Part shown: one piece after another, positions 46,808-57,198 of the stretch | How the letters are laid out: every line of letters starts with the position of its first letter | How positions within the stretch are numbered: position 1 is the stretch's first letter | Origin: Streptomyces sp. 2114.4 | GTDB taxonomy: Bacteria > Actinomycetota > Actinomycetes > Streptomycetales > Streptomycetaceae | Direction of reading: 5' to 3' | Assembly (NCBI RefSeq): GCF_900187385.1 | Contig: NZ_FYEY01000001.1 | Coordinates: 2,666,001-2,730,000 of the forward strand | DNA: 64,000 bases | Translations under genes and position numbers: made by a program | The notes under the pieces: model-generated | Database searches by the model: none | Told to the model about the DNA's origin: nothing | Seen by the model: only the letters and a program-made list of their open reading frames with translations

Positions 46808-46979
46808 CGCGCCACCCTGGACCTCCGGGGTTGCCCGCAGCGGCCTCCGGGGCTCCCCACGCCCCCGCGCCCAGGAAACTTCACACAGCCCTTACAACCG
46901 GCACAACACCCATACCCAAGGGCCTCGATCTCCCTATGGAGGCCCTTGACCGCATTCGCCCCCATATGGCAAGAGACCC

Positions 46980-47285
46980 AGATCACACTCATCCGAACGT
47001 AACCATTGAGGGGGGTCGCGAGTCTAACCGGGCAAGTGCAGGCACCCCGGCGGGGCTTGCACTGCACAGCCGGGCTGATCTTGGGGGATCGTGCCCGGCT
47101 ACGCGTGGCCGGGGCGACGTGCCCGGGGAGCTTTGAGCGGCCCTCCCGAACGTGCGCGTCCCGGCAGATCGCGGTGCAACCCGGAACGCCCGGACGGATC
47201 CCGTGGGGGGAATCCAACCGGGACAAGGGAAGCGCCCCGCGCTCTGGACCCGTGGGGGGATCCGGAGGCGGGGCGCTTCTTTTTT
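46980..47285 (+). ncRNA. Candidate small RNA upstream of the citrate synthase 3' end
   Basis: An intergenic block of about 480 bases has no supported ORF yet ends in an intrinsic terminator, with stem-loops inside: AGTGCA/TGCACT with inner CCCCG/CGGGG at about 47036-47065, and a CCCGTGGGGGGA motif twice, near 47199 and 47249. The 5' end is a guess. From memory, an S. coelicolor sRNA has been named after the citrate synthase locus (scr2736); I cannot check it. Confidence 0.45.
47229..47285 (+). terminator. Intrinsic terminator, rightward
   Basis: A perfect 12-bp stem (GAAGCGCCCCGC at 47229-47240, complement at 47268-47279) with a 27-nt loop is followed by six T residues (47280-47285). It ends a rightward transcript whose source is not an obvious gene, converging on gltA. 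Confidence 0.85.
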
Positions 47286-47312
47286 GTGTGCGGGGAGCCG
47301 GCCTCGGAGGGG

Positions 47313-48602
<1,290 letters not shown>

Positions 48603-48712
48603 GTCATCCCTCACCGACGTTGTGCCTCTTCTTCGAGGTGCCCTGACTGCCTATACCTTCCCCCATTTGGGCCTGGGTTGTGCACTCGGGGTCGGCCATA
48701 GGGCCTGTCTGC

Positions 48713-48736
48713 GGCACTCAGTGCCGCCTGAGTGCC
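48713..48736 (-). terminator. Hairpin after the RecD-like gene
   Basis: A perfect 9-bp stem (GGCACTCAG at 48713-48721, complement at 48728-48736, 6-nt loop) 45 bases beyond the helicase stop, with no U-tract. Confidence 0.5.
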
Positions 48737-48780
48737 CATCCTGCCCCCCTTCGCCCCGAATGGGAAAGAGGGGGGACCTC

Positions 48781-50994
48781 TCATATCGCACCGGCGAGCC
48801 GGTGATCGAGCGCCGTACACCGCCGACCGGCGGATACCGTGCGGACGGCCTGCCCCAGGGCCTTGCGGGAGCCGACGAGCACCACCAAGCGCTTTGCCCG
48901 GGTCACGGCGGTATACAGCAAATTGCGCTGCAGCATCATCCAGGCACTGGTGGTGACCGGAATCACCACCGCTGGATACTCACTACCCTGCGAGCGGTGG
49001 ATCGTCACGGCATAGGCGTGGGCGAGTTCATCGAGTTCGTCGAAGTCGTACGGAATCTCCTCGTCCTCGTCGGTGCGCACGGTCAGCCGCTGCTCGTCAC
49101 AGTCCAGGGCGGTGACCACGCCGACCGTGCCGTTGAAGACGCCGTTGAGGCCTTTTTCGTAGTTGTTCCTGATCTGGGTGACCTTGTCGCCGACGCGGAA
49201 GACCCGGCCGCCGAAGCGCCGCTCGGGCAGGTCGGGGCGGGCGGGGGTGACGGCCTGCTGGAGCAGGCCGTTCAGGGCGCCCGCACCGGCCGGGCCGCGG
49301 TGCATCGGGGTGAGCACCTGGACGTCCCGGCGCGGGTCGAGGCCGAACTTTGCGGGGATCCGGCGGGCCGCGACGTCCACCGCCAGCCGTCCGGCCTCCT
49401 CGGCGTCCTCCTCGGCGAACAGGAAGAAGTCCGTCAGTCCGGTGGTCAGGGGCGGGACGCCGGAGTTGATGCGGTGGGCGTTGGTGACCACCCCGGACTG
49501 CTGGGCCTGGCGGAAGATCCGGGTCAGCCGGACGGCCGGCACAGGGCCGGAGGGGGCAAGCAGATCGCGCAGCACCTCGCCCGCCCCCACCGACGGCAGC
49601 TGGTCGACATCCCCGACCAGCAGCAGATGGGCGCCCGGCGGCACCGCCTTGACCAGCTTGTTCGCGAGCAGCAGATCCAGCATCGAGGCCTCGTCGACCA
49701 CCACCAGATCGGCGTCCAGCGGCCGGTCGGCGTCATAGGCGGCGTCCCCGCCGGGCTTGAGCTCCAGGAGCCGGTGGACCGTGGAGGCCTCGGCGCCGGT
49801 CAGCTCCGAGAGCCGCTTGGCCGCGCGGCCCGTGGGCGCCGCCAGCACCACGGTGGCCTTCTTGGCGCGGGCCAGCTCGACGACGGAACGGACCGTGAAG
49901 GACTTTCCGCAGCCCGGCCCGCCCGTGAGCACGGCGACCTTCCGGGTCAGCGCCAGCCGCACCGCCTGCTGCTGCTCGGGGGCCAGCTCGGCGCCCGTCC
50001 GCCGCGCCAGCCAGGCCAGTGCCTTGTCCCAGTCCACGTCCCGGAACGCCGGCATCCGGTCCTCGTCCGTGCGCAGCAGCCGGGACAGCCGGCCGGCCAG
50101 GGAGATCTCGGCGCGGTGGAAGGGCACCAGGTAGACGGCGGTGACCGGCGGCGCGCCGTCCCCGTCGCCCGGCACCTGCTCGCGGACCACGCCCTCCGGG
50201 TCCGCGGCCAGCTCGCCCAGGCAGTCGATGACCAGGCCGGTGTCCACCTGGAGCAACTTCACCGCGTCGGCGATCAGTTGTTCCTCGGGCAGGAAGCAGT
50301 GGCCCTGGTCCGTGGACTGCGACAGCGCGTACTGCAGGCCCGCCTTGACGCGGTCGGGGCTGTCGTGCGGAATGCCCACGGACCGGGCGATGCGGTCGGC
50401 GGTCAGGAAGCCGATGCCCCAGACGTCGGCGGCCAGGCGGTAGGGCTGATTGCGGACGACGGAGATGGAGGCGTCGCCGTACTTCTTGTAGATCCGCACC
50501 GCGATGGAGGTGGACACGCCGACGCCCTGGAGGAAGACCATGACCTCCTTGATGGCCTTCTGCTCCTCCCAGGCGGCACCGATCATCTTGGTGCGCTTGG
50601 GGCCCAGGCCCGGTACTTCCACCAGGCGCGCGGGGGTGGTCTCGATGACGTCGAGGGTGTCCGTGCCGAAGTGCTCGACGATGCGGTCGGCGATCCGCGG
50701 GCCGATGCCCTTGATCAGGCCGGAGCCCAGGTAGCGGCGGATGCCCTGGATGGTGGCGGGCAGGACGGTGGTGTAGTTCTCGACGGTGAATTGTTTGCCG
50801 TACTGGGGGTGGGAGCCCCAGCGGCCCTCCATGCGCAGCGATTCGCCCGGCTGTGCCCCGAGCAGCGCGCCGACGACGGTCAGCAGATCACCCGCGCCGC
50901 GGCCGGTGTCGACCCGCGCGACGGTGTAGCCGTTCTCCTCGTTGGCGTAGGTGATCCGCTCCAGGACCCCTTCGATCACGGCTGCGTTGACCAT
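48781..50994 (-). CDS. recD2: RecD2-like 5'-3' DNA helicase
   Basis: 737 residues. An N-terminal OB-like and helix-hairpin region (IKGIGPRIADRIVEHFG, VPGLGPKRTKM) precedes superfamily 1B helicase domains: Walker A GGPGCGKSFT (about 360-370), VVVDEASMLDL (Walker B), GDVDQLPSVGAG, RQAQQSG, and the C-terminal VTIHRSQGSEYP and YTAVTRAK motifs. No recB or recC is nearby, as usual for RecD2. ATG 50994 has no strong Shine-Dalgarno; the frame extends to 51141 but runs through hairpins. Confidence 0.92.
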   Translation of the reverse strand: MVNAAVIEGVLERITYANEENGYTVARVDTGRGAGDLLTVVGALLGAQPGESLRMEGRWGSHPQYGKQFTVENYTTVLPATIQGIRRYLGSGLIKGIGPRIADRIVEHFGTDTLDVIETTPARLVEVPGLGPKRTKMIGAAWEEQKAIKEVMVFLQGVGVSTSIAVRIYKKYGDASISVVRNQPYRLAADVWGIGFLTADRIARSVGIPHDSPDRVKAGLQYALSQSTDQGHCFLPEEQLIADAVKLLQVDTGLVIDCLGELAADPEGVVREQVPGDGDGAPPVTAVYLVPFHRAEISLAGRLSRLLRTDEDRMPAFRDVDWDKALAWLARRTGAELAPEQQQAVRLALTRKVAVLTGGPGCGKSFTVRSVVELARAKKATVVLAAPTGRAAKRLSELTGAEASTVHRLLELKPGGDAAYDADRPLDADLVVVDEASMLDLLLANKLVKAVPPGAHLLLVGDVDQLPSVGAGEVLRDLLAPSGPVPAVRLTRIFRQAQQSGVVTNAHRINSGVPPLTTGLTDFFLFAEEDAEEAGRLAVDVAARRIPAKFGLDPRRDVQVLTPMHRGPAGAGALNGLLQQAVTPARPDLPERRFGGRVFRVGDKVTQIRNNYEKGLNGVFNGTVGVVTALDCDEQRLTVRTDEDEEIPYDFDELDELAHAYAVTIHRSQGSEYPAVVIPVTTSAWMMLQRNLLYTAVTRAKRLVVLVGSRKALGQAVRTVSAGRRCTALDHRLAGAI

Positions 50995-51042
50995 GGACCG
51001 ACCGTACCGCCGGGGTCTGACATCGCGCCGGGAGGCGGCGGT

Positions 51043-51081
51043 CCGGAGAGCGGGCCGGGTCCCCACCGGCCCGCTCTCCGG
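51043..51081. terminator. 16-bp perfect hairpin
   Basis: CCGGAGAGCGGGCCGG (51043-51058) pairs exactly with 51066-51081 (7-nt loop), just upstream of the helicase gene. Confidence 0.6.
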
Positions 51082-51095
51082 ATCGCCGGTGCACC

Positions 51096-51130
51096 ATCGA
51101 GGGGCCCGTCCGATGGTCGGGCCCCTCGAT
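51096..51130. terminator. 13-bp perfect hairpin
   Basis: ATCGAGGGGCCCG (51096-51108) pairs exactly with 51118-51130 (9-nt loop). Together with the previous hairpin it insulates the leftward sugar operon from the helicase gene. Confidence 0.6.
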
Positions 51131-51358
51131 TCCCCCTCCACACCGGTCCCCGGATCCCCCCCGGGCCCCTCCCCTTTCGGGACCAGCGTCAGCTATGACC
51201 TTTGTGGGCGGCCAACGGTTGCGCGCATCCGCTGAGTTATTTTTCCGGTACCCGCCGTGTGCTTTTCCCGGTCATCCGGGGTGAGCGTCCTCCGGCGCTC
51301 GTGCGTTCTCCGGCGCTCGTGCCTCGTCCGACGTGCGTGCGCCCCCGGCCTGCGTGCG

Positions 51359-52219
51359 TCAGCCGACGTGGGTGCGGAAGCGGTCCACGATCTCGGCCAG
51401 CACGTCCGTGCCGTCGCGTGCCCACAGCGCCGGGTTGAAGATCTCCACCTCGATCGGCCCCCGGTAGCCGGCCGCGTCGACCCGCTCCCGGAACCACCGC
51501 AGATCCACCGCTCCGTCCCCGAGTTGCCCGCGCCCCAGCAGGGCCCCCTCGGGCAGCGGGGTGACCCAGTCGGCGAGCTGGAAGGCGGCGATCCGGGGGG
51601 CGGCCTCCCCGCCGGTGCCGCCCGCGCGGGCGATCTGTGTGCCGACGGTGTCGTCCCACCACAGGTGGTAGGTGTCCACGACCACACCCACCTGTCCGGC
51701 GGGGAACCGCTCGGCGAGGTCCAGCGCCTGGGCGAGCGTGGAGACCACACAGCGGTCCGCCGCGTACATCGGGTGCAGGGGTTCGAGGGCCAGCCGGACG
51801 TCCCGCTGTGCGGCGTACGGGCCCAGTTCGCCCAGGGCGTCGGCGACCCGCTCCCGGGCACCGGGCAGGTCCCGGCTGCCGGGTGGCAGCCCGCCGGAGA
51901 CGAGGACCAGGGTGTCCGTCCCGAGGGCGGCCGCCTCGTCAACGGCCGCCCGGTTGTCGTCCAGAGCGGCCGCGCGGCCGCCCGGGTCCGGCGCGGTGAG
52001 GAAACCGCCCCGGCACAGGCTGGTGACCCGCAGTCCGGCGTCCCGTACGAGCCGGGCGGCCGCGGCCACCCCGTACTCCTGCACCGGGGCGCGCCACAGC
52101 CCCACGCCCCGTACGCCGGCCCGTGCACAGCCGTCGGCCAGTTGGGGCAGGGACCACTGCCGGACGGTCTCCTGGTTGAGGCTGAGGCGGTCGAGGAGGC
52201 AGAGGGGGCTGTCGCTCAT
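51359..52219 (-). CDS. Sugar phosphate isomerase/epimerase-type TIM barrel
   Basis: 286 residues, AP-endonuclease-2 fold. Metal-site segments are LALEPLHPMYA (Glu/His), VGVVVDTYHLWWDD (Asp/His), AFQLADW and PIEVEIFNP (final Glu). It resembles xylose-isomerase-like epimerases acting on keto sugars or inososes. ATG 52219 has AAGGA upstream and overlaps the DUF993 stop by 4 bases, so the two are coupled. It is the last gene of a leftward three-gene operon. Confidence 0.87.
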   Translation of the reverse strand: MSDSPLCLLDRLSLNQETVRQWSLPQLADGCARAGVRGVGLWRAPVQEYGVAAAARLVRDAGLRVTSLCRGGFLTAPDPGGRAAALDDNRAAVDEAAALGTDTLVLVSGGLPPGSRDLPGARERVADALGELGPYAAQRDVRLALEPLHPMYAADRCVVSTLAQALDLAERFPAGQVGVVVDTYHLWWDDTVGTQIARAGGTGGEAAPRIAAFQLADWVTPLPEGALLGRGQLGDGAVDLRWFRERVDAAGYRGPIEVEIFNPALWARDGTDVLAEIVDRFRTHVG

Positions 52220-53412
52220 GCGTCCTTGGTCTCCGTCCCGTACACCGCGAGTTCCGTCCCGTAGACCGCGAGGAGTTGCCGCATGCGGTGGGCGGCGAGT
52301 TCCGGGTCGGGGAACAGGCCGAGTCCGTCGGCCAGTTGGTGGGCGCGCCGCAGGTGGGGCAGGGAGCGGGCCGACTGCAGGCCGCCGAGCATGGTGAAGT
52401 GGGACTGGTGGCCCGCCAGCCAGGCCAGCAGGACGATGCCGGTCTTGTAGTGGCGGGTGGGTGCCCGGAAGAGGTGCCGGGCGAGCGCGACGGTGGGGTC
52501 CAGGGCGGCCCGGAACCCCGCGGTGTCCCCGCTGTCCAGGAGGCGTACGGCTGCGGCGGCGGGCGCGGCAAGCGGGTCGAAGATGCCCAGCAGCGCGTCG
52601 CTGGCCCCGTGGTCGTCGCCCGCGATCAGCTCCGGGTAGTGGAAATCGTCGCCGGTGTAGCAGCGCACCGTCGGCGGCAGCCGGCGGCGCAGCGCCACCT
52701 CCCGGTCGGCGTCCAGCAGGGAGATCTTGACGCCGTCCACCTTGGCGGGGTGGTCGGTGATGATCGCGAGGAACGTCTCGGTGGCCGCGTCGAGTTCCGT
52801 ACTGCCCCAGTAGCCCGCCAGCGCCGGGTCGAACATGGGGCCGAGCCAGTGCAGGATCACCGGTCGGGTGGCCTGGCGCAGGAGGTGGCCGTAGAGCTCG
52901 CGGTAGTCGTCCGGGCCGGTGGCGGCATCGGCCAGCCGGCGGGAGGCCATCAGGACCGGGCGGCCGCCGGCGTCCTCGACGAGGCCGAGCTGTTCCTCGT
53001 AGGCGCACCGGATGTCCACCAGGGAGGCCGGGTGCGGCGGCAGTTGGTCGGTGCCGACGCCGCAGGCGAGGAGGCCGCCGACGGCCGCGGCCTCGGCGGC
53101 GGTGCGCCGGATCAGCTCGGCGGCGGCGCTCCAGTCCAGGCCCGCACCGCGTTGTGCGGTGTCCATCGCCTCGGCCACGCCCAGGCCGTGCGCCCACAGG
53201 TGGTGCCGGAAGGCGAGGGTGGCGTCCCAGTCGACGGCGGCCGGGCCGTCCGGGGTGGTGTCGGCGCGGGGATCGGCGACCACATGGGCGGCGGCGAAGA
53301 CCGTACGGGAGCGGAGCGGGAGCCGCGCGGAGAACGAGCGGGCGGAGTCCGGCCCGTGGGGGCGGGTGGCGGGGTCCTTCCGGGGCGGGGGCGGCCCCGC
53401 GGGCGCGTTCAC
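52216..53412 (-). CDS. DUF993 protein (dihydrodipicolinate-synthase-like TIM barrel)
   Basis: 398 residues. The central segments RPVILHWLGPMFDPALAGYWG and KVDGVKISLLDADREVALRR match DUF993, distant relatives of Schiff-base aldolases such as DapA; the Lys in VKISLL is the natural candidate for the Schiff base. GTG 53412 overlaps the upstream dehydrogenase stop by 4 bases (GTGA). The C-terminus holds a VYGTEL/VYGTET duplication. Between a dehydrogenase and an isomerase, an aldol or retro-aldol step on an oxidised sugar is the simplest reading; no activity is established to my knowledge. Confidence 0.85.
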   Translation of the reverse strand: MNAPAGPPPPRKDPATRPHGPDSARSFSARLPLRSRTVFAAAHVVADPRADTTPDGPAAVDWDATLAFRHHLWAHGLGVAEAMDTAQRGAGLDWSAAAELIRRTAAEAAAVGGLLACGVGTDQLPPHPASLVDIRCAYEEQLGLVEDAGGRPVLMASRRLADAATGPDDYRELYGHLLRQATRPVILHWLGPMFDPALAGYWGSTELDAATETFLAIITDHPAKVDGVKISLLDADREVALRRRLPPTVRCYTGDDFHYPELIAGDDHGASDALLGIFDPLAAPAAAAVRLLDSGDTAGFRAALDPTVALARHLFRAPTRHYKTGIVLLAWLAGHQSHFTMLGGLQSARSLPHLRRAHQLADGLGLFPDPELAAHRMRQLLAVYGTELAVYGTETKDA

Positions 53413-54560
53413 CGGCCCGGCGCCGGGACGTCCAGGCGGCGGCCCTGTGCCGAGGACCGCGCCGCCAGTTCGGCGAGCTGGACGCCGCGGGCGCCCGCCG
53501 CCAGGTCCCAGCGCCAGGGCTCGTCACGGACGACGTGCCGCAGGAACAGCTCCCACTGCGCCTTGAACGCGTTGGCGAAGACGGCGTTGTCGGGGACCTC
53601 GTGCCACTGCGCGCGGAACGGTTCGGTTGCCGGAAGGTCGGGGTTCCAGACCGGTTTGGGGGTGTGGGCGCGGTGCTGGACGCGGCAGTGGCGCAGGCCC
53701 GCGACGGCCGACCCTTCGGTGCCGTCGACCTGGAACTCGACCAGTTCGTCGCGGTGCACCCGGACCGCCCAGGAGGAGTTGATCTGGGCGACGATGCCGC
53801 CGGACAGCCCGAAGATGCCGTATGCGGCGTCGTCGGCGGTGGCCTCGTACGGGGTGCCCGACTCGTCCCAGCGGCGCGGCAGGTGGGTGGCCAGCTGCGC
53901 CTGGACGGTTCTGACCGGCCCGAACAGCTCGTGCAGGACGTACTCCCAGTGCGGGAACATATCGGCCGCGATCCCGCCGCCGTCCTCGGCGCGGTAGTTC
54001 CAGGAGGGGCGCTGTGCCTGCTGCCAGTCGCCTTCGAAGACCCAGTAGCCGAACTCGCCCCGTACGGACAGGATCCGGCCGAAGAAGCCGCCCTCGACGA
54101 GGCGGCGGAGCTTGCGCAGGCCGGGCAGGAAGAGCTTGTCCTGGACGACGCCGTTCTTGACGCCCGCCGCCTGCGCCAGCCGGGCGAGTTCCAGCGCGCC
54201 CGCGTGGCTGCTCGCGGTGGGCTTTTCGACGTAGAGGTGTTTTCCGGCGGCGATCGCCTTCTTCACGGCCTCCTCGCGGGCGGCGGTGATCTGGGCGTCG
54301 AAGTAGATGCCGATGGAGTCGTCACCCAGTACGGCGTCGAGGTCGCAGCTCCACTGCTGCAGGCCGTGCCGCTCGGCCAGGGCCCGCAGCTTGGGCGCGC
54401 TGCGGCCGACGAGCACCGGTTCGGGCCAGATCACCGTGCCGTCGGCCAGTTCGAGGCCGCCCTGTTCCCGCAGGGCGAGGAGGGAGCGCACCAGGTGCTG
54501 GCGCTGCCCCATGCGTCCGGTCACGCCGTTCATGGCGATGCGTACGGTCGTGCGTGTCAC
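53409..54560 (-). CDS. Gfo/Idh/MocA-family dehydrogenase
   Basis: 383 residues from GTG 54560 with AGGGG upstream; open frame beyond adds no homology. The Rossmann motif is NGVTGRMGQRQH, and VEKPTASS holds the active-site Lys. KLFLPGLRKLRRLVEGGFFGRI and GGGIAADMFPHWEYVLHELFG carry the substrate-domain His/Asp. The longer middle and WNYRAEDGGG segment resemble dehydrogenases acting on sugar-like polyols rather than IolG. It is the first gene of the three-gene operon. Confidence 0.88.
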   Translation of the reverse strand: MTRTTVRIAMNGVTGRMGQRQHLVRSLLALREQGGLELADGTVIWPEPVLVGRSAPKLRALAERHGLQQWSCDLDAVLGDDSIGIYFDAQITAAREEAVKKAIAAGKHLYVEKPTASSHAGALELARLAQAAGVKNGVVQDKLFLPGLRKLRRLVEGGFFGRILSVRGEFGYWVFEGDWQQAQRPSWNYRAEDGGGIAADMFPHWEYVLHELFGPVRTVQAQLATHLPRRWDESGTPYEATADDAAYGIFGLSGGIVAQINSSWAVRVHRDELVEFQVDGTEGSAVAGLRHCRVQHRAHTPKPVWNPDLPATEPFRAQWHEVPDNAVFANAFKAQWELFLRHVVRDEPWRWDLAAGARGVQLAELAARSSAQGRRLDVPAPGR

Positions 54561-54784
54561 GGCCCGGCCCCTCTCGCGCACAGCAGGCAGCTGGCAGTCC
54601 CGCTCCAGTAAGCGCCTTCCGGGCGGCGGACGCCAGACCGCGTGGCGGGAGACGAACAAAGGGCCGGGGGCGAGGGCGGGTGCCGGCGCCGAGGCACGGC
54701 GGAGCGAACGAAGGAACGACTGACGGAGCGAAAGGACGGATGACACGAAAGAGGGATGTGCGGAGGGGCCCCGGCGGCTTACTC

Positions 54785-54812
54785 TTGACTCAGTCAAACT
54801 TGACTCAGTCAA
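54785..54812. promoter_or_regulatory. Two tandem perfect palindromes upstream of the MarR-GNAT gene
   Basis: TTGACTCAGTCAA occurs at 54785-54797 and 54800-54812. Each is a perfect 6+1+6 palindrome; their centres are 15 bases apart. Their position 17 bases before the ATG fits autorepression by the MarR domain encoded downstream. Confidence 0.75.
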
Positions 54813-54828
54813 AGGTGAGGGGCTGGCC

Positions 54829-55944
54829 ATGATCGCCAGGGCGCCATCCGATGCACCAACCGACCCGCCGACCGACCGGCCGTCCGACACACCGCCCGAC
54901 GCACAGTGCGGGGGACGGTCCGATGCCGCAGCCGACGTCCGTGAGCTGCGCAGATTCAACCGCTTCTATACGAATCTGATCGGCGCGCTCGACTACGGGC
55001 GGCATCTGTACACCCCGTTCACCCTCACCGAGGCGCGGGTGCTCTACGAGGTCGCCAACCATCCGAGGGTGGACGCCGCGGATCTGCGCGCCTCGCTGTC
55101 GCTGGACGCCGGCTATCTCAGCCGGCTGCTCGGCAAGTTCGAGGACCGCGAGCTGATCACCCGCGGCAGGTCCGAGCAGGATTCCCGGCGGCAGCGCATC
55201 ACCCTGACCGAGGACGGCCGGGAGGCGGCCGGCCTGCTGGAGGAGCGCTCCCAGGACGCCGCGGGGACACTGCTGCGGCGGCTGCCGGCCTCGGACCGCG
55301 CCCGCCTGGTGGAGGCGATGCGCACCGTCCGCGCCCTGCTCGACGAGGGCGTGGAACGGCCCGGCGCAGGGGCGGAGCAGGCCGGCGAGGGTATGGAACG
55401 ACCCGGCAAGGGGGCAGAGCAGCCCGGCGAGGAGGCACGGCAGCCGCGCGGGGACCGCGCGCCCGGGGTCACGCTGCGCACCTCCCGCCCCGGTGATCTC
55501 GGCTGGATGGTGGAACGCAATGCCGCCCTCTACGCCGCCGAGTACGGCTTCGATCTGAGCTATGAGGCGCTGGTGGCCCGGATCGTCGCGGAGTACGCCG
55601 AGGACTTCGACCCGCGGTGGGACCGCACCTGGATAGCGGAGCTGGGCGGGCAGCGCGTGGGCGCGGTGATGTGCGTACGGGACGGCAGACCGGGGGTCGC
55701 CCGGCTGCGGCTGCTGCTCGTGGAGCCGGACGCCCGGGGGCACGGGGCGGGGCGGCAACTCGTCGACTCCTGCATCGAGTTCGCACGCGAGGCCGGGTAC
55801 GGCGAGATGGTGCTGTGGACCAACTCCGTGCTCGCCTCGGCCCGCACCCTCTACCAGCGGGCCGGATTCGAGCTGGTCGCCGAGTCGCCGCACCACAGCT
55901 TCGGGCAGGACCTGGTCGGCCAGGACTGGCGGCTGACGCTGTGA
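54829..55944 (+). CDS. MarR regulator fused to a GNAT acetyltransferase
   Basis: 371 residues. Residues about 38-170 form a MarR winged helix (LTEARVLYEVANHP, AADLRASLSLDAGYLSRLLGKFEDRELITR, QRITLTEDG). About 178-212 is a repetitive Glu/Gly/Pro linker. About 213-371 is a GNAT domain (RLRLLLVEPDARGHGAGRQLVDSCIEFAREAGY with the acetyl-CoA pyrophosphate loop, then LYQRAGFELV). MarR-GNAT fusions are known in actinobacteria. ATG 54829 follows GAGGGG. The two palindromes upstream suggest it regulates itself and perhaps the divergent dehydrogenase operon. Confidence 0.92.
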   Translation: MIARAPSDAPTDPPTDRPSDTPPDAQCGGRSDAAADVRELRRFNRFYTNLIGALDYGRHLYTPFTLTEARVLYEVANHPRVDAADLRASLSLDAGYLSRLLGKFEDRELITRGRSEQDSRRQRITLTEDGREAAGLLEERSQDAAGTLLRRLPASDRARLVEAMRTVRALLDEGVERPGAGAEQAGEGMERPGKGAEQPGEEARQPRGDRAPGVTLRTSRPGDLGWMVERNAALYAAEYGFDLSYEALVARIVAEYAEDFDPRWDRTWIAELGGQRVGAVMCVRDGRPGVARLRLLLVEPDARGHGAGRQLVDSCIEFAREAGYGEMVLWTNSVLASARTLYQRAGFELVAESPHHSFGQDLVGQDWRLTL

Positions 55945-55951
55945 ATCCAGG

Positions 55952-56124
55952 GTGACGCCGCGTGTTCACGGGGGGGGGATCCACAGGTGACGCCGCGAGT
56001 TCACTGGGGGGCTGGGGTCCACAGGCGACGCCGCGAGCCCGCGGGCGACGTCGCGAACCGGCGGGTGACGCCGTGGGTCCACGAGTGACGCCGTGAATCC
56101 ACGGGTGACGGAGCGGGCAGGCGG
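55952..56124. repeat. 20-bp minisatellite, about seven copies
   Basis: Units of the form GTGACGCCGYGRGTYCACGG recur with insertions between the first copies, from the stop of the MarR-GNAT gene toward the next gene. Confidence 0.85.
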
Positions 56125-56199
56125 GCGATGGAGGCGGGGAGGGTGGGAAGGACGGGAAGGACAGCGATGACGGCGTAAGCGACGCGAAGGAGCGCAGGC

Positions 56200-57198
56200 A
56201 TGGCCCCCACGGATCGCACGGACGGCAAGCGCATGGACAGCGGGCGGGCGGACGACAGGCCCACGGAGAACGGCGGGCGGGCGGACGACAGGCCCGCGGA
56301 CGGCGGCGGACGCACGGGCGGCAGGATTCCTGCGATGCGCTATGCGTTTTCGACCCTTGGCGTGCCGGGGATGCCGGTGGCCGAGGTGCTGCGGCTGGCC
56401 ACGGATGCCGGGTATCAGGGGGTCGAACTGCGGGCCCATCCGGAGGAGCCGGTACATCCGCTGATCGGGGCGCGGGAGAGGGCCGTGGTGCGGGGCCAGT
56501 TCGCGGACGCCGGTGTGGAGGTCCTGGCCGTTGCCGGATACGCCCAGGTCGCCGCCGCCCGCGATACCGCGGGCGAGGAGGAGCTGGCACACGAGCTGAC
56601 CGAGCTGGTGCACCTCGCCGCCGATCTGGGGGCCCCGTACGTCCGGGTCTTCCCCGGCGGTGACGACCGCCCGGCGGCCGAGGCGGACGCGGATGCCGCC
56701 CGCCGGCTCGCCGCGGTGGCGCCGCTCGCGGCCGAGCGCGGCGTCCGGGTCCTGCTGGAGACCCATGACTCGCACCGGACCGGCGCGGCCGCCGCCCGGG
56801 TGCTGGGCCTGGTGGGGCATCGCCGGATCGGGGCGCTGTGGGATGTGCAGCACAGCTGGCTCGGCGGCGAGGAGCCCGTCGACACCCATGCCGCGCTCGC
56901 CCCGCATCTGGGCTATGTGCAGGTCAAGGACGTCGCCTCGGCCGAGGAGCGCACCCCCCTCCCGCTCGGCGCCGGCACCCTCCCGCTGGCGGCCGCCCTG
57001 GGCACCCTCGTCCGGGAGCCCGAAGGCGCCCACGGCCCCGTACCGGCCCCCGAGGGCACCTACGACCAGGGCTCGGGCGGCTGGCTCTGCTGGGAGTACG
57101 AGAAGCGCTGGTATCCGGAAGCGGCCGACCTCCCCGCCCTGCTGGCGCCGGGCCGCGCGTACCTCCAGCGACTCCTCGGCGAAGCCACCCCCTTCTGA
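56200..57198 (+). CDS. Sugar phosphate isomerase/epimerase-type protein
   Basis: 332 residues from ATG 56200, which has GAAGGAG 7 bases upstream. The conserved barrel starts at MRYAFSTLGVPG (ATG 56335, with a weaker AGGA), so the first 45 residues, made of repeated R-A-D-D-R-P units, are an extension. AYVRVFPGG-type strands, VRVLLETHDSHRTG and ALWDVQHSWLGGE supply the Glu/His/Asp metal site, and CWEYEKRW the last Glu. It probably works with the neighbouring dehydrogenase-DUF993 operon on a keto sugar; inference from context. Confidence 0.83.
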   Translation: MAPTDRTDGKRMDSGRADDRPTENGGRADDRPADGGGRTGGRIPAMRYAFSTLGVPGMPVAEVLRLATDAGYQGVELRAHPEEPVHPLIGARERAVVRGQFADAGVEVLAVAGYAQVAAARDTAGEEELAHELTELVHLAADLGAPYVRVFPGGDDRPAAEADADAARRLAAVAPLAAERGVRVLLETHDSHRTGAAAARVLGLVGHRRIGALWDVQHSWLGGEEPVDTHAALAPHLGYVQVKDVASAEERTPLPLGAGTLPLAAALGTLVREPEGAHGPVPAPEGTYDQGSGGWLCWEYEKRWYPEAADLPALLAPGRAYLQRLLGEATPF

